Assembly (NCBI RefSeq): GCF_002865645.1
Contig: NW_020194585.1
Coordinates: 744,001-808,000, forward strand
Reading direction: 5' to 3'
Length of the DNA: 64,000 nt
Source of the DNA: Hyaloscypha bicolor E
Lineage: Eukaryota > Ascomycota > Leotiomycetes > Helotiales > Hyaloscyphaceae
How positions within the stretch are numbered: the stretch's first letter is position 1; every line of letters begins with the position of its first letter. Of the stretch, positions 1-14,010 are shown piece by piece. The position numbers and the translations under genes were made by a program. The notes beneath the pieces were generated by a model. That model was given only the letters and a program-made list of their open reading frames with translations, was not told the DNA's origin and made no database searches.

Positions 1-3000
1 TATACTAGCTTAAGCTCGGGGTCACGTGTAATAATTAGGTAATTATAAAATACCTTACTTAGATACCAGATATCTTACTAGCTCTAGTCTAACCTTTACT
101 AGTATTATATATTATAATAATTATAATAGTATATATATCCTATAGTATACTAGTCCCGAAAAAGCTTAGTCTTCTAAATATCTCTAGTATATTTCAAGTA
201 TACTTTCCTAATAAAGCGGCTGTATTATATATATTTAGGAGATATTTAGTATCTAGTAAGATATCTCAGATATCGGATATCTAGAAATTATAATATTTAA
301 TATAAGAAATAAACTAATATAAAACTTCTCTAAATTTAATAATAAACTATTAAAAATTATTTATATAATATAATTAGTTACCGGAGATACCCGAGACTTT
401 ATTTATAATTAACTAGAACCTGAATTAATTAGATAAATCTTGACTATTAAATAAATCTTTAAGATTCTCTAATAAGCTTATAATAAAAGTAAAGAAATAA
501 AGTACTAGGAAGTTAAAGAAGTATACTAGTACTTAAAGTAAAGAAATAAGCTATTTCTGGTATTCTAAATAGAGTTTACTTATTTAATAATAAAACTAGA
601 AAAGTTACTAGAAGCTAATTAATATAATAATTTAATAAATAAAATAAATCTAGAGCTACTTAAGAGCTTAGGTAATAAGAAGTTTAATATATCTAGAAAC
701 CTTACTAAGTAATATATAAAATAAGAAAATAAGCTTCTCTTAAATTAAGAATAAATAATCTCAGGAGAAATAACTAGTAGAAATCATTTACTATTAAATA
801 TTATTCCGGGCTAGAAAGCCTATTAGAATTCAAGAAGCTATAATAATTCTATATCTAATGAATTAATCTTAGTAGCTAATATTCTTATAGCTAAAGGAAA
901 TAGTTTATTAAGAATTTGAGAAGAAATTAGACTAGCTAGAGAGTCTTTATTATTATAGCTATAAAAAGCCTAGATATATAAAAAGTACCTGTTCTAACTT
1001 TAATAAGATTATATCTATTAAAAAGAATTATTTAGAAAGAGCTAATAATTTAGAGACAAATAATAAGAATATTAACTCTTATTTATTATCTAATAAGAAA
1101 TATAATATTAATATATCGGGAAAAGTCTAGTTCTAGATATAGAAGTAGCTCTTCTAAAATAAGAACTTTACTAAAAACTTATAGATCTCATTTAGCTAAT
1201 TAGTAAAAACCAGTTCTTTATTAATTATAGAATAAACTAGAAAAGCAAAACTATAATTTTCTAGTATTTAATAAATACTAGAATAAATATATATATTCTA
1301 ATTAACTAAAAGTATATTTACTTTTTAATAAAAGTACTATAAATGCCTTTATATAAACTTAAAACCCTTATTTCCTTGCGAGATTTTAATAAATAACCTA
1401 ATAAAGCTATTTAATATCTAGCTATTAATTAGTACTTCTAAACTTAATAATATCTATTTACTACTAACCTTAACTCTTATAATATAATTCTAGAAAGGAA
1501 ATAGCTAGTAAAATATAATATTCTATTATATTATTAATAGAATTAACTTTATTAGTTAGAGAACTATAAGGAAAATTAGCTAGATTTTATTTAGAAAATT
1601 TAATATTTTAATAAGAAATATTAAAAAAATAATTACCCCGAAAATATTCTAACTAGGATCTTAAAAGAGACTAGTAAAACTAGACCCGAAAAGTAAAAGA
1701 ATATATTTCTTATTTCTTTATAAAACCTTCTTATAAGAAAAGCCAAATACTAGATAAGAAAAAAAGAGCTAGATCTTAATACTTTTAAAACAGGCAAGCT
1801 ACTAGACTATTTATTCTATTTTATTAAAGTAACTGCCTTCTAATTAAGTACTAAAGATTCTAGTAACTTAGTCAGATTAGTTACTATTAATAAGATTAAT
1901 TATATATTTAAGAAATAGAATTATAAATTAAAGAAATATTTACTACTACTTATAGTAATTAGATAACTAATACTATAGCCTACTAGATACTATATTTAAA
2001 CTAGTAATCTAATATATTTTCTGGATATAAATAAATCTAATATTCTTAGTAATATATTAGTTTTTAATTCTAAAGAATTTTAAAAGCTCCGGATATTTCT
2101 TTCTATATAGCTATATAATATAGCTAGAGCATTTTCTAAGAAAGTAGTAAATAAGCTTTCCTAATCTTAATTCTTTAACTATAAACTCTATTTTAATAAA
2201 TCAGATTTCTTAATAAAAATAACTTATTTCTATAAGATAAGCTCTAGTAAATTTAAAGAAAATAAGAAAATATCTTATTAAGAACTTAAAAAAGAATTTT
2301 ATTAAGCTATTCGAATTTCCCTTCTTATTACTAGTTTTATTTATTAAAAAGAAAAACGGCAGCTTATAATTTTATATTAATTATTAATAGCTAAATACTA
2401 TAATAAAAAAGAACTATTATTTCCTATTATTTATTACCGAAACTCTTAACTAATTAGCCAAATTATTAGTATTTACTAAATTAGATATTTAATATACTTT
2501 TAATTAAATTTATATAAAACTAGCTTCTATAATATAAGTAGCTTTTAGAATAAGATATAGATTCTTTAAACTAGTAGTTTTATTATTTAAATTCTATAAT
2601 AATATAGTAATCTTCTAATAATATATTAATACTATTCTAATAAACTATTTAGATAACTTTTACTTAGCCTATATTAATAATATATTTATTTTCTCTAAGA
2701 ATAAGAAGAAGTATTAATAGTATATTAGAATAGTCTTATAAAAGCTCTAGAATACCGGATTATAAATTAATATTTATAAATATAAATTTGAAATTATTAA
2801 GATAATATTCTTAGGATTTATTATCTCGGATTAAAGTATATAGATAGATTTTATTAAAACCTTTATTATCTGAAACTAGTACTAACTTATAATAAAAAGG
2901 GAAATATAGTTATTTTTAGGCTTTTATAACTTTTATTATAGGTTTATTTAAGCCTATAAATATATCTCTTACTTTCTAAATTATCTAACTAAAAAAAATA

Positions 3001-5170
3001 TTCTACTAAAGTTTATACTTAATAAAACCTAGCTAGATATCTTTAATTAGCTTAAAGATTTACTTTTCTTTATTTCTATACTTCTCTATTTTAAATATAA
3101 TAGAGAAACTCGCCTAGAAACTAATTATTTAAACCTAGTTATTACAAGTATACTTTCTTAAAAAAGCCTAGAGAATAAATAATAGTACCCGGTCTCGTTT
3201 TACTCTAAAGCTTTTTAAAAAGCCAAAAGCTATTATAAAATTCATAATAAGAAACTTCTTATTATTATTTAAGAATTCCGGAAATAATAAGTAAAACTAA
3301 TTAGCTTATCTAATTTTCTAATTATTACTAACTATAAAGTTCTCGAGTATTTTAGTACTAAAAGACTTTTAAATAAATAATAAATTTAATAAATAAGTTT
3401 CTTATTATAATTTTATTACTAGATTATCTATTAGCTAGATAAAAATAATATTATTACTAATATCTTATCCTAAAAAAAATAATCTTATACTAATTCAGAA
3501 ATAGGCTAAGGAAGCTAAAAGAACTAAATAAATTATCCTAATAAACCTGATTCTTATTTCTACTAAAATAAAAAATATAGCTTATATTTCTATTAAAATA
3601 GAAGAAATAAATAAGCTATTTATTATAGTTAAAGTTCTATAAGCTAATTAGATAAATCTAGCCCTAGAGAATAAATATAGGAAAGTTCGGGAAAATACAG
3701 ATTTATAAGAAATATTAAATAGCTATATATTTTATAATAAAAGACTTATTATACTAGATAAATATAATAATCTATAAACTAGGCTTCTATAATAAATTTA
3801 TAATATAATAATTATTATATATTCCGGTTAAAATAAGACAAAAATTCTAGTTCGGAAACTTTACTAGTAGCCTATTTTCTCTATAGATATTAACTACTTT
3901 ATAATAAACTACTATAAATATTAAAAGTTTTATAAGCCAAGAAATAAAATACCAGGCCTATTATATCTATTACTAGTTCTCCTAAAAATATAAGACGATT
4001 TGTCTATAGACTTCTATATTTCTGGCTTTATAAATAAGAAATATAGTAATATATTTATTATAATTAATTAATTATTTAAATAATATATAAGCCTATTAAT
4101 AACTAAAAGTACTAGAACTAGAACTATTACTAGCCTATTTTATTATTATATCTAGTAATTCCGAGATTTTTTTCTTATTATTATAAGTAATTAAGAACTC
4201 TAATTTATTTTAGACTTTATAAATAAATTATTAAGATTAACTAGAACTAAGCTAAAGCTTTTAATTACGGAATATATTCAAACTAATAGATAAATAGAAA
4301 TTATTAATTAGATTATTAATATCTAACTTTATTTCTTTATTAATTATTTCTAGAATAATTAGATAGATTTATTTCTAGTATTTAATATTATAAGTATTAC
4401 CTGCCTATATAAATTAATTAGCTTATTTCCCTTAATAATTAATTACGAATATAAACCCAGGCTAAACTTTAACTAGATACTACTAATAATAGAGTTTAAA
4501 ATACCGAGAGAAAAGCTTAATTAGAAAGAAATATAATAATAGGCTAAAAGAATTAATACTACTATTAATTATATCCGAGAATATATAGTAATAGCTTAGA
4601 AGTATTAAGCTAAGTAAGCTAATAAGAAATAGTAAAAACCAGACTTTAATCTAGGAAATATAATCTATATAATTAAAAAGATATAAAAAACGAATTATCT
4701 ATTTAATAAATTAAACTATTTTCTTATTAGACTATTTAAAATTAATAAAATAGTTAGCTATTTATATTAATTAAATCTTTCCCTATTATATAGGATTTAG
4801 CTAATCTTTTATATAAATAGGCTTTATAAGAATCCTATTAATTTACTATCTAGCTAAACTAATAAAGAGCCTAGTTTTACTAAAGTTAATAGTAAACTCA
4901 AATAGGAAATTAAAAAGATTCTCTTTTCTAAAGTACTTTATAATAAGCTTTATTATAAGATTAAATAAAAGAAATAAAATATAGATAATAAATAATATCT
5001 TATATTAAATTTTAAGAACTTAGTATTTAAATTATATAAATTTCATAAATAGAACTCCGGTAAATCAGGACCTCTTATTTAGCTAAATAAATAGATTTAG
5101 TATACTAAAGAAAATAAGTTTAATAAAGATTATCTAGATAATAATAAACCTTAATAATAAGGCCTTTATA
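1..5170 (+). mobile_element. RIP-degraded Ty3/Gypsy chromovirus (pol remnant)
   Basis: This is a heavily AT-rich stretch with no open frame. Reading through TAA/TAG stops on the plus strand recovers Gypsy-type pol domains in order. Reverse transcriptase is at about 2500-2850, with the linker FLGF..NFYYRFI near 2905-2950, and RNase H follows to about 3350. The integrase core is at about 3980-4450, with a recognisable block corresponding to the D..QF and HPQ.DGQ regions. A chromodomain-like segment lies at about 4870-5090, which places the element in the chromovirus branch. The left end is outside the window and I found no LTR. It is inactive. Exact borders are uncertain. Confidence 0.75.
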
Positions 5171-6026
5171 ACTAGAAAAAGAAAAGAAAATCCTAGATAT
5201 TTCCCGGGTTTTATCTAAACTCTAGTATATTTTCTTTATTCTATTATATTAGTACTTATTTTCTTTTCTAGAAATCTAGACAAAATATCTTTCTTTATTA
5301 TACTAGATTATACTTTACTATTTAGGCAAATTATAAAAATAAAAAAAAGTAAATTTTTAAAGCTAAGCCAAAAATAAATACTTGCTTCTATTAGTTTAAA
5401 ATATTATTAAAAATTAAAAGAAATCTTTCTAATTATTTTAATTTTTATAACCTTAACTATTTATATTATTACTATTACCTTAATAGAACTATTAATAAAG
5501 ACAAAACAAATAAGAAATCCCGGTAATATATTATTTATAACCAGACTAAATAAGGCTATTTACTAGATCCTAGATAACTTAAATAATAATAGTATTATTT
5601 TAAGTTTAATAGCTATAACTATTATTAATATAACTATTAGCTAAACTACTTTTATAAATGAAAATAGTAACTTCCTTATCTAAAAACAGATTAATATATA
5701 GAATATAGCCTATACTATTCTTAAGAATATACCTGAAATTACTATAGAAAATATCTTAGTAAAATATTCTAAAAATAATAAAATAGAGGTTTTAGTTACT
5801 AGTAATAATAAGCTTAATAGCCTAATAGGCAAAATAGATAGTACTAATAAGAGCTTCCTTATTAACCTTACTAAACTAGCTACTAAAAAGACTAATAAAA
5901 GTAAGACTAGTATATCTAAGAAATATAAAATATTAGATAATAATAAGAATTCTAATAATAAAAAAACTAAGAATAGAAAGAATTCTAGTAATAAAGAAAA
6001 CTCTAATTATAGTAAAGATAGTATAG
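5171..6026. mobile_element. Older RIP-degraded repeat, left part, interrupted by the 13-kb LTR element
   Basis: AT-rich sequence between the chromovirus remnant and the 5' LTR. Read on the plus strand, about 5760-6020 gives a Lys/Asn/Ser-rich segment that could be part of a gag-like or other repeat protein. It ends in ATAG (6023-6026), the same four bases that follow the 3' LTR at 19158, so the LTR element landed inside this older repeat. The family is not recognised. Confidence 0.45.
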
Positions 6027-6324
6027 TATAGCAGGCTATACTCGTTAAAAATTATATTATTTTGGCGGTTTTGAGATTTAGGTTATATAGTAAAGGCCGC
6101 GGCCTTTTATATATAACTTGCGGAAATTATATAAGAAAGCTGGTTTTTCTATAGACTTAGAGAATAATTCTTTATAAGTATTTAATTAATTAAGCTTTTA
6201 TATACTATATACTATTTATACTTTACTATTTATACTTTTAATTTATTATTTTACTATTAAGTTACGTTTTATACTCTAGTATACTTTATATGGGTTTTTG
6301 TTTTATTATAGTTTCCTTTCTATA
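6027..6324 (+). repeat. 5' LTR of the 13-kb Gypsy element
   Basis: A 298-bp repeat matching 18860-19157 almost throughout. The differences seen are mainly C/T or G/A, for example GTTTCCTTTCTATA here against GTTTCCCTCCCATA at the far end, as RIP would give. It includes a short inverted pair around 6081-6120 (TTATATAGTAAAGG and CCTTTTATATATAA) that could fold in RNA. Confidence 0.9.
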
Positions 6325-7199
6325 TATTTTATAGTAAGTAATATAGGAAAGATAGAAACTTTATAGTTAAGGTAATACTTTTATAAAGTTCTGAGGGGTA
6401 TCTATGAGGCGGATTATTAGCTTAGTAAGTTAGGGGAAAAAAAGGGCTATTATAATGCCTTAAGCCTAAGGCTAAAATATTAAGGATATATAAGTATTAA
6501 TCTCAGTATCTTACGTTAATTTCCGATATACCTAGTAACTTGAATATAAGTTGGCCGCAAGATATAGTTACTAGTATAGTATATAGGAGTAGTAGAAATA
6601 GAGGCTAATTATAGAAAGAAAAGAAGCGGAGGAAATAGAATGGGAAATATTATACTAAAATAGTATAAGTTAGACTTTAGTTAGAAATAGACTTTAGTAT
6701 ACGGAAATAAAATTATACTATTAATTTATATATTATTTTTAGTTATAGTAAAAGTCGGAATTAAAGTAGCTTTAATCTTAGTAATAAAGCTTGCTTCTAA
6801 GTCTAAAAAGGATACCTAAAATATGGAATGCCCTTAATTTCAAGTAAGATAATAAATAGAAATCGAAAAGAATTAAAAGGAAATCGGAAATAAGAAATTA
6901 TATAGACAAATTAGAGAAGCCTCTAGAGAAAGGGGAGGTTACTAAGTAAAGATAATAAGGAGAATTTAGAGAAATTAGAGAAAATAGCGGAATTAGAGAA
7001 ATTGTTTTTATTATTATTATTTTTATTACATTTATTAATAGTACTATAGAGTATATCTAGTTCGGCGAAATTAAGGGAAAATATTACAGGTATCGAGCTA
7101 ACGGAGCAGGAAAGAGAGTATAAGTAATAGAAATAAAACTAGAAAAGCTACTACTTTATTACTACTAATACTAAAACTCGAACCTTAACTATATTCGTT

Positions 7200-8700
7200 A
7201 TTATTAACTGGTTTCTTTCTAATTCCGGTTCCCAGATTAAAAGATATACTTAAACGGGAAATTAGCCCTTTAGAAATATTATTAATAGAAGTCTCAGGTA
7301 CGGAAACTTTACAATTAGCTATAGAAGAAATTATTGAGATTAATATAGCTAAGAATAAGTATATACTAGTGCCGGATTTGAATTTACTACTTATAGAAGC
7401 TCCTAAAGTACTATAGTTTCAGGGAAGTAATATATCTATATTTTTGGAATAATATACGGATATATATAAGAACTATTATATTTCCGATAATACTAAAAGA
7501 GAAAGAATCGTCCGTTATATCTCTTCTATTTATAAGAATTAGATTAAGGCTATACCGGAATACTATACTAATAACTCAGAAGATTATTAGGAAACTAAGT
7601 TCTTTAAGGCCTTACTAAAGAAATTCCGAGAATATAATTAGAAAATACTTAAAATTAGCTATAACTTTCTTAATTGAATTATTATATAAGCCTAGAATAG
7701 AGGAATTTCTTCTAAGCCTTATATTAATATATTTAATAGAGTATTAAAGGAATTATTAAAGAGGAAAGAAATAAATGAAATTACTTAGTACCGAGAGTTT
7801 ATAAGAGAATTATCTATTCTAGTAAGAAATTATATTCTTAAGGATATAAATTTCGAGCCTATAGATATTTCTATCTATAAATATAGTAAGATATATAAGA
7901 AGGTAATAATATTCTATTAGTATAAAGAAAAGAAATACTATTTTAATATTACTAATAACTCAGATATATCTAAACTTAGATAAGAATACTTGAATATAGT
8001 AGTTTATAATATAGTTCCTAAACTAGAAAACAATTATTTTTTACTGGTTCCTTCTATTATACTTCTTAAAGCTACTATAGATATAGGTAAGAAGAAAACC
8101 TAGCCTATAGCTAATTATATAAAACCTACTAAAAGTAGTAAACCTAAGGAAGATAATATTAATTAGCTAGTAAGAAGTCTGAAAAAACTATCTATTACTA
8201 TTATAACTTAAGAGAACCTATAGAGATAACTTAATATAGTTACTATTATAATTCGGGAAAATATCCGTAGCCTACTTATATAGCCTAGCTAACTATAATA
8301 AATATAATAATATTAATAGCCTAGTAAGTATAATTCGAGTTTTTAAGGAAAATATACTAGAAGTTATAGTAAAGGTTATAGAGAATACTATAGTAGCTAT
8401 AGTAGTCGAGCTAAAATAGGCAGAGAATCTAGATAACTATATTCTAGAGGAAGTTAGTCTTAAGAGTAATTAGAAAATACTACTCAAGTTAATATAGCCT
8501 ATAGTATAAACCCAGAACTAAAAGAATGAATTTACTATAGGTACTATAATAGAGATAAGAATAATACTATTAATCCAGAATATATCTATATCTCTTGGTT
8601 CTATTACTTACTAATAGAAGAACTTATAAATTATAAATATACTTACTAATTTAATAAAAGATAGTATAAAGAGCTATTTAAGCCTAAATAAGAAAGTATT
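7200..8700 (+). pseudogene. gag-like region of the Gypsy element, RIP-broken
   Basis: Plus-strand frames read through TAA/TAG between about 7.2 and 8.7 kb give a long charged protein without catalytic motifs, upstream of protease and pol. Position and composition fit Gag. I did not find an unambiguous zinc knuckle. Borders are approximate. Confidence 0.45.
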
Positions 8701-9599
8701 TTCTTTTTCCTTACTAGTAAGCGCTAGTAGTTTAATTAAATCATTTCCTAAGTCCGAGAAGGAAAATTCAACTATAACTTGAATACTTAACCTAAAAATA
8801 TCTAGAGATTAATAAGGAATATCTAGTTTACTAGGCAAGAAAGAGAAAAGGAAACTGGCTAACCGGGATCTATATATAAAAGTAAGCAAGTTATATCTAG
8901 AGAATCTGAATAGCCGCTTTGCCTTAGGAGAAATTATATTGGAATTACTAATACTTCAGGTTTTGAAATTAATAGATAGTATTAAGATTTGGCTATAAAT
9001 AGCATTTCTATTAATATTATAACGGATTCCTCGTTAAGAAAAAAGAAAAAAGAGATAGAAATAGCTAAAGAGATTTTCTGAAGATAAGCCAGAGCGGAAG
9101 AGAAGCTATCCTATATAAGAGGCCAGAAGAATACTGCTTTAAAAAATAATAGATAAAGGGATAGCTTAGCTAAGAATATAGATATTAATGCTTCCGGAAA
9201 TAAATAGAATGAATTAGGGACCTAATATATTCTTAATTATAATAAGTATGGAATTTCTAAAGTTAATAATATTTTAATAAGATTACTAAAGAAAGTAACT
9301 ATTTTATTTCTGAAAACTTAGAAAGAAATAAGAATACTTATTAATGCCTTAAAAACGCCAGATTTAGCTACTATACTTCAGAACTAATAGATTAAAAATA
9401 ATACTTCCTATCTTACTATCTTATAAATAGGAAATACTATTATATTAAATATAGTTAGATATACTAGAAGATCTGCGGAACTAGCGGCTATAGCTTATAT
9501 AATAGATAGAATATTTAAGGAATTAGAAATACTAGCTCAGGTATCTAATACTAATAAAATTATTTGATTTAAAAGTAATAGTATTAATATTCGGATATT

Positions 9600-12500
9600 A
9601 CTAGCTTATAAATATATTATATAAGCTTTATATCTCCGATTTATACTTTAAGGACCTTAAGGAAATATCGAATATAAAGAAATAATTAATACTAGAGCTA
9701 AAGTTAATATTCTCTCTAAAAAGATCTCTAGAAGTATTAGTAGAGTAGTATATAATACTATAGATTATTAAATATTTACTACTACTAGAGCTAAATTTGG
9801 ATTTGCAGGAATAGTAAAGCTTAGAGCTAAGGTTATAGACGAAATAGGATATAAAGATACGTTTTTCCTAGTTAAAGAAGCTCTAAAGATCCTACTTAGT
9901 TAACTATTCTTAGTAAAGATAAAGATAAATATTATATATTAAAGTAATAGTTTATAGAATAGAAGATTTACCGACCCTAAAAATAATCAGAATACCTGTA
10001 TTATTATAATTATTCTACTTTTAAAGAATACCGGGAAGTAGAAAAAAGTAATAGTTTAAGAGTACTAAGCTTCTAGAATTAAGGAATTGAGTAATACGAA
10101 ATAGGAAACTAATAGTAAAGAGGAAAAATAGAGCCTGGTATTATAACCGGTAGTAATATTAGGGGAAATAGAAAGATACCGGAATTTCCTATAGATTCTT
10201 TTATTTTGGGTTTAGAAGTTTAGGAAATTAATAATATTTTTAGAGAAACTAAAGCAAAAAAGGCTCTAATTAGAGTATTATTAAGAGTGGTTCCGGAATT
10301 AATAGAAAAAGAAGCAAAAAGAGTATTAAGTAAAGATATTTCTAAAGAAGAAATAAAGTAGTATTTTCTAATAGTAAAGAAATATATTTCTGAAACTAAG
10401 GAATATAGAACCCAAAATTAGAAAGAATTCTGAAATATATAGGAGCTTAAGGAAGGCATATTAAAATACCGAATAAAAAGGCACTCTCTATACCTAACTA
10501 GAAAGAAGCTAAGTAGGAAGGTTATAAATTCCGGAGATTAGATAAAAAGAGTACTAGAGAAAATAGCTATAGCTCTTAAAGAAAAAGATAATAACTATAG
10601 TTTATTTTTAGTTATAGGAGTATATAAAATAAAGAATAAGAAGATTTGACTAGTAAATACTAATAATAGAACTAGAGAAGGCTCTAGTAAATATCCGGAC
10701 TAGTTTAAGAGATCTAAAGCTAGAGAATACCTATAAAAGTATATTAGAAAATATAAGAACTATCTTTTATTAAGAATATTAGCTATTTTAAGAGGTTTAT
10801 AACTTACTCCAGAATGCCTAGAATAATTAGATATTAGTAACTGGCTCTAGGAAGAGGAACTAGCTATATTTCAAGAATTAATAATTAATTAAGAAAATAT
10901 AATTATATTTAATTAGAAAGAAGTAGGAAAAGTCTATAAGGATATTAACCTATCTATTCTAATTAAGACTATTAAGTATAAAGCCTAGTAAGAAAAGAAT
11001 TTCCTATATTCTAAAGCTCTAGTACTAATAATAGTAAAAATACTATTAGAATATCTAGATTATAAAGTCCTTAAGAAATATAATAAACTATACTAAAATC
11101 TATAGTTTTTAGTTATAAAGAAGGTTACTGGAACTTATAGACTAATTAATACTACTATAAAGATGAATTTAGTAACTCTATAAAATACTAACTTATCTCT
11201 ATTTACTAATAAGATCTCGAAGAAATTTACTAGATATATTTATATTTCTTTAATTAATTTCTTTTCTGGATATAATTAACTTATACTAGATACTTATAGT
11301 AGAGATTTAACTGCATTTATAATACCTCTAGAACTATTAAAAATAATTATATTATTTTAGGAAGCCACTAATTCTGTTATATAGTTTATACGGATTATTA
11401 TAACTATTCTAGAGGATCTGTTTCCCAAAATTACTATACTATTTATTAATAATATTAGAGTTAAGAGATCTTATATAAACTATAATAGGTAGCTTATTTT
11501 ACCTAAAATTCGGCATTTTATATTTAAATACCTTTAAAACCTAAATATAATCCTAAATAGAATTAAATAAGCCGGAGCTAGTATAGAAGAAAAATTATAG
11601 TTCTATTATAATAGTATAGTTATTATTAGCTTTATTTATAGAGTATTTGAAAGAAGCCCTTCAAGTTCAGGAATTACTAAGATCTTAAGATAAAAGTATT
11701 ATAATAGTATAACTAAAGGTAAGGCATTTATTAGAATTATTATTTACTACCGCATTTGGATTAAAGGCTTTATAATTATTACTAAACCTATTTATTATTT
11801 AATAAGGAAAGATATAATATAGAACTAGAATAATAAATAAAAGCAAGCTATATAAATCCTTTAAGAAAAGCTTACTACTACTTTAATATTATATAAGTTA
11901 TACTATAATTTATTAGAAGGTTAGGGAATAATTATATTAGTAGTAGACGCTAGCCTGGATAAATAGGGCGGAACTCTTAGTTAATATAATAATAGAGGGA
12001 AAAAGAGAGTTATATAGTATAAGTCTGAAATCTGAAATAATATCGAGTAAAGATATAATACTATTAAGAGAAAATACTAAAGGCTAGTAAAGTATCTATA
12101 GAAAGTATAATTCTAGCTATATAAAGTTTACTTTATCTTTAAACTAGATACTAATATACTTGTTATATAGCTAAGTAAAGCAGCTACGGATTTTTCTAGA
12201 GCTCTAGTTACTTACTAGCTAGTATAAATTCAGTTATTTAATTTTAAAGTTAAGTATATTAAGGGAACCAAGTATATTACTACTAATGGGTTATTAAGAT
12301 ATCTATAGTAAGAAGGCAATACTAAAGATAATAAGAACATTAATAAATAGTTAGTAATAGAGTTTAATACTATTAGAATAGTACCTATTAGGCGGAAAAT
12401 TCGGATAAAAGAAGCGGTTCCGGTTTAGTTATATAATATTATTTTAAGAAATTAGATTTCTAAGACCTTTACTAGATATTTGAATAGTAGTATTTAGTTA

Positions 12501-14010
12501 CTAGAAATTAATAATTAAAGTCTTATTATATCTAGAAGCAAATTAGTAATATTAAAAAATAATAAAATCCGGAAGTTATATAGTAAAGGCTATAACCTTT
12601 TATATATAACTACTAGTAAAATAATAGATAATAATACTAACTTCTATACTTTACTTAATAACTCGACTATTTTACTAGATTCCTTAGATAATAGCTATTC
12701 CGAATAATACTAAAATATTATATAATATTTTATAATATTTTCTAGACTAGAAGAAATATCTAGAGCTAAGTTTCGAAAGTTAAGCAGAGAAGCTTTAAAT
12801 TATAATATGAGAGATTAATTACTATAGAGAATTATATCTAAAGTATATTTGCCTTAACTTATTATTAATAATTAAGAGTAAAGAGAAATCGTTATTAAAG
12901 AGCTATATAATAAGATTAGATATACCGGAAGAGAAAGTACCTTTTGCTTAGTAGCTAGCCGCTATTATTAAGAAGGTTATTATAACTATATACGGAAGTA
13001 TATTAATACTTATAAGATCTATTAGTATAAGAGTAAAAGAAGATAAGAAGAAGCTCTATATCTAATAAAAGCTATATTTCTTTTCTATTATCTTGGGATT
13101 AATATAGTTAAACTACTAGACTATAAAGAATATAACTTGCTAGTTATTACTAGAGATAACTTCTTAGGGTGAGTTAAGGCTAGATCTTTAAAGAATCCAA
13201 CTAGTAAAAAGATTACTAAGTTTATTTGGGAAGAAATTATTTATAAATATAATTTATTTGGATAGCTTAAAGTAAATAGCAGATCGGAATTTAAAGAAGT
13301 AGTAATTCGAGAACTTAATAAGCTAGGAATTAATAGAATTATTATTTTGGCCTATAATTCCAAAGGAAATAGTATAATTAAAAGAGGGTATTAACTAATT
13401 ATTTAGATACTTATTATACTTATAATAGGTAAAAAGAAGCCTTAGATAGATTTACTATTATATATTCTATTTACTAACCGAGTTATTATATATAAACTAA
13501 CTGGATTTATTTCTTTTTATATAATCTATAATAGAGAAGCTATATTACCTGTAAAAATATGCTTTCTAACCTAAAGAATACTTGGATAAAATAAAGTCTA
13601 TAATAGAGAAATGCTTCTAGAAATGCGTATAAAGCAAATATAGATAAGAGATAAAAATATTAAAGAAGCTAGAATAAAAAAGAATAGAAGACGCTAAGAG
13701 AGAAAGAAGCAATTTAATACTATTTACTAGATTTATTTAAAGCCTATTTCCGAAAAGAATCTAGTTCTTATATATAATATTAAATTAATAAATTAAGATA
13801 AGTTAAGGAATATAAAGCTATTATATTACTAGCTTAGCTTATATAAAGTAAGGTATACGGATTAACTAAAAGGGTACTATATACTAGAAGAACTTAATAG
13901 TACTATATTTTAAAGAATATATATTAGAAATTAACTTAAGTAGTTTATTAAAAGAAATAAATTCTAGTATTTCTCTAAAAACAAAGTTAATAATAAGTAT
14001 ATACCTATAA
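9600..14010 (+). pseudogene. Gypsy pol: protease, reverse transcriptase, RNase H, integrase (RIP-broken)
   Basis: Read through stops on the plus strand. A retropepsin-like segment is near 9650-9930, with a degenerate active-site region followed by an ILSKKISR stretch. Reverse transcriptase lies at about 11100-11800, with blocks reading F.SGY, DLTAF and FINNI (the D of the catalytic DD pair changed to N by G-to-A change) and then AFIRI..YYRIWI. RNase H is at about 11950-12300. The integrase core is at about 13080-13560, with an ITRDNF.G block and a C-terminal strand-rich tail ending ILEELN at about 13880-13900. The order is that of Ty3/Gypsy. Nothing here can be translated now. Confidence 0.75.
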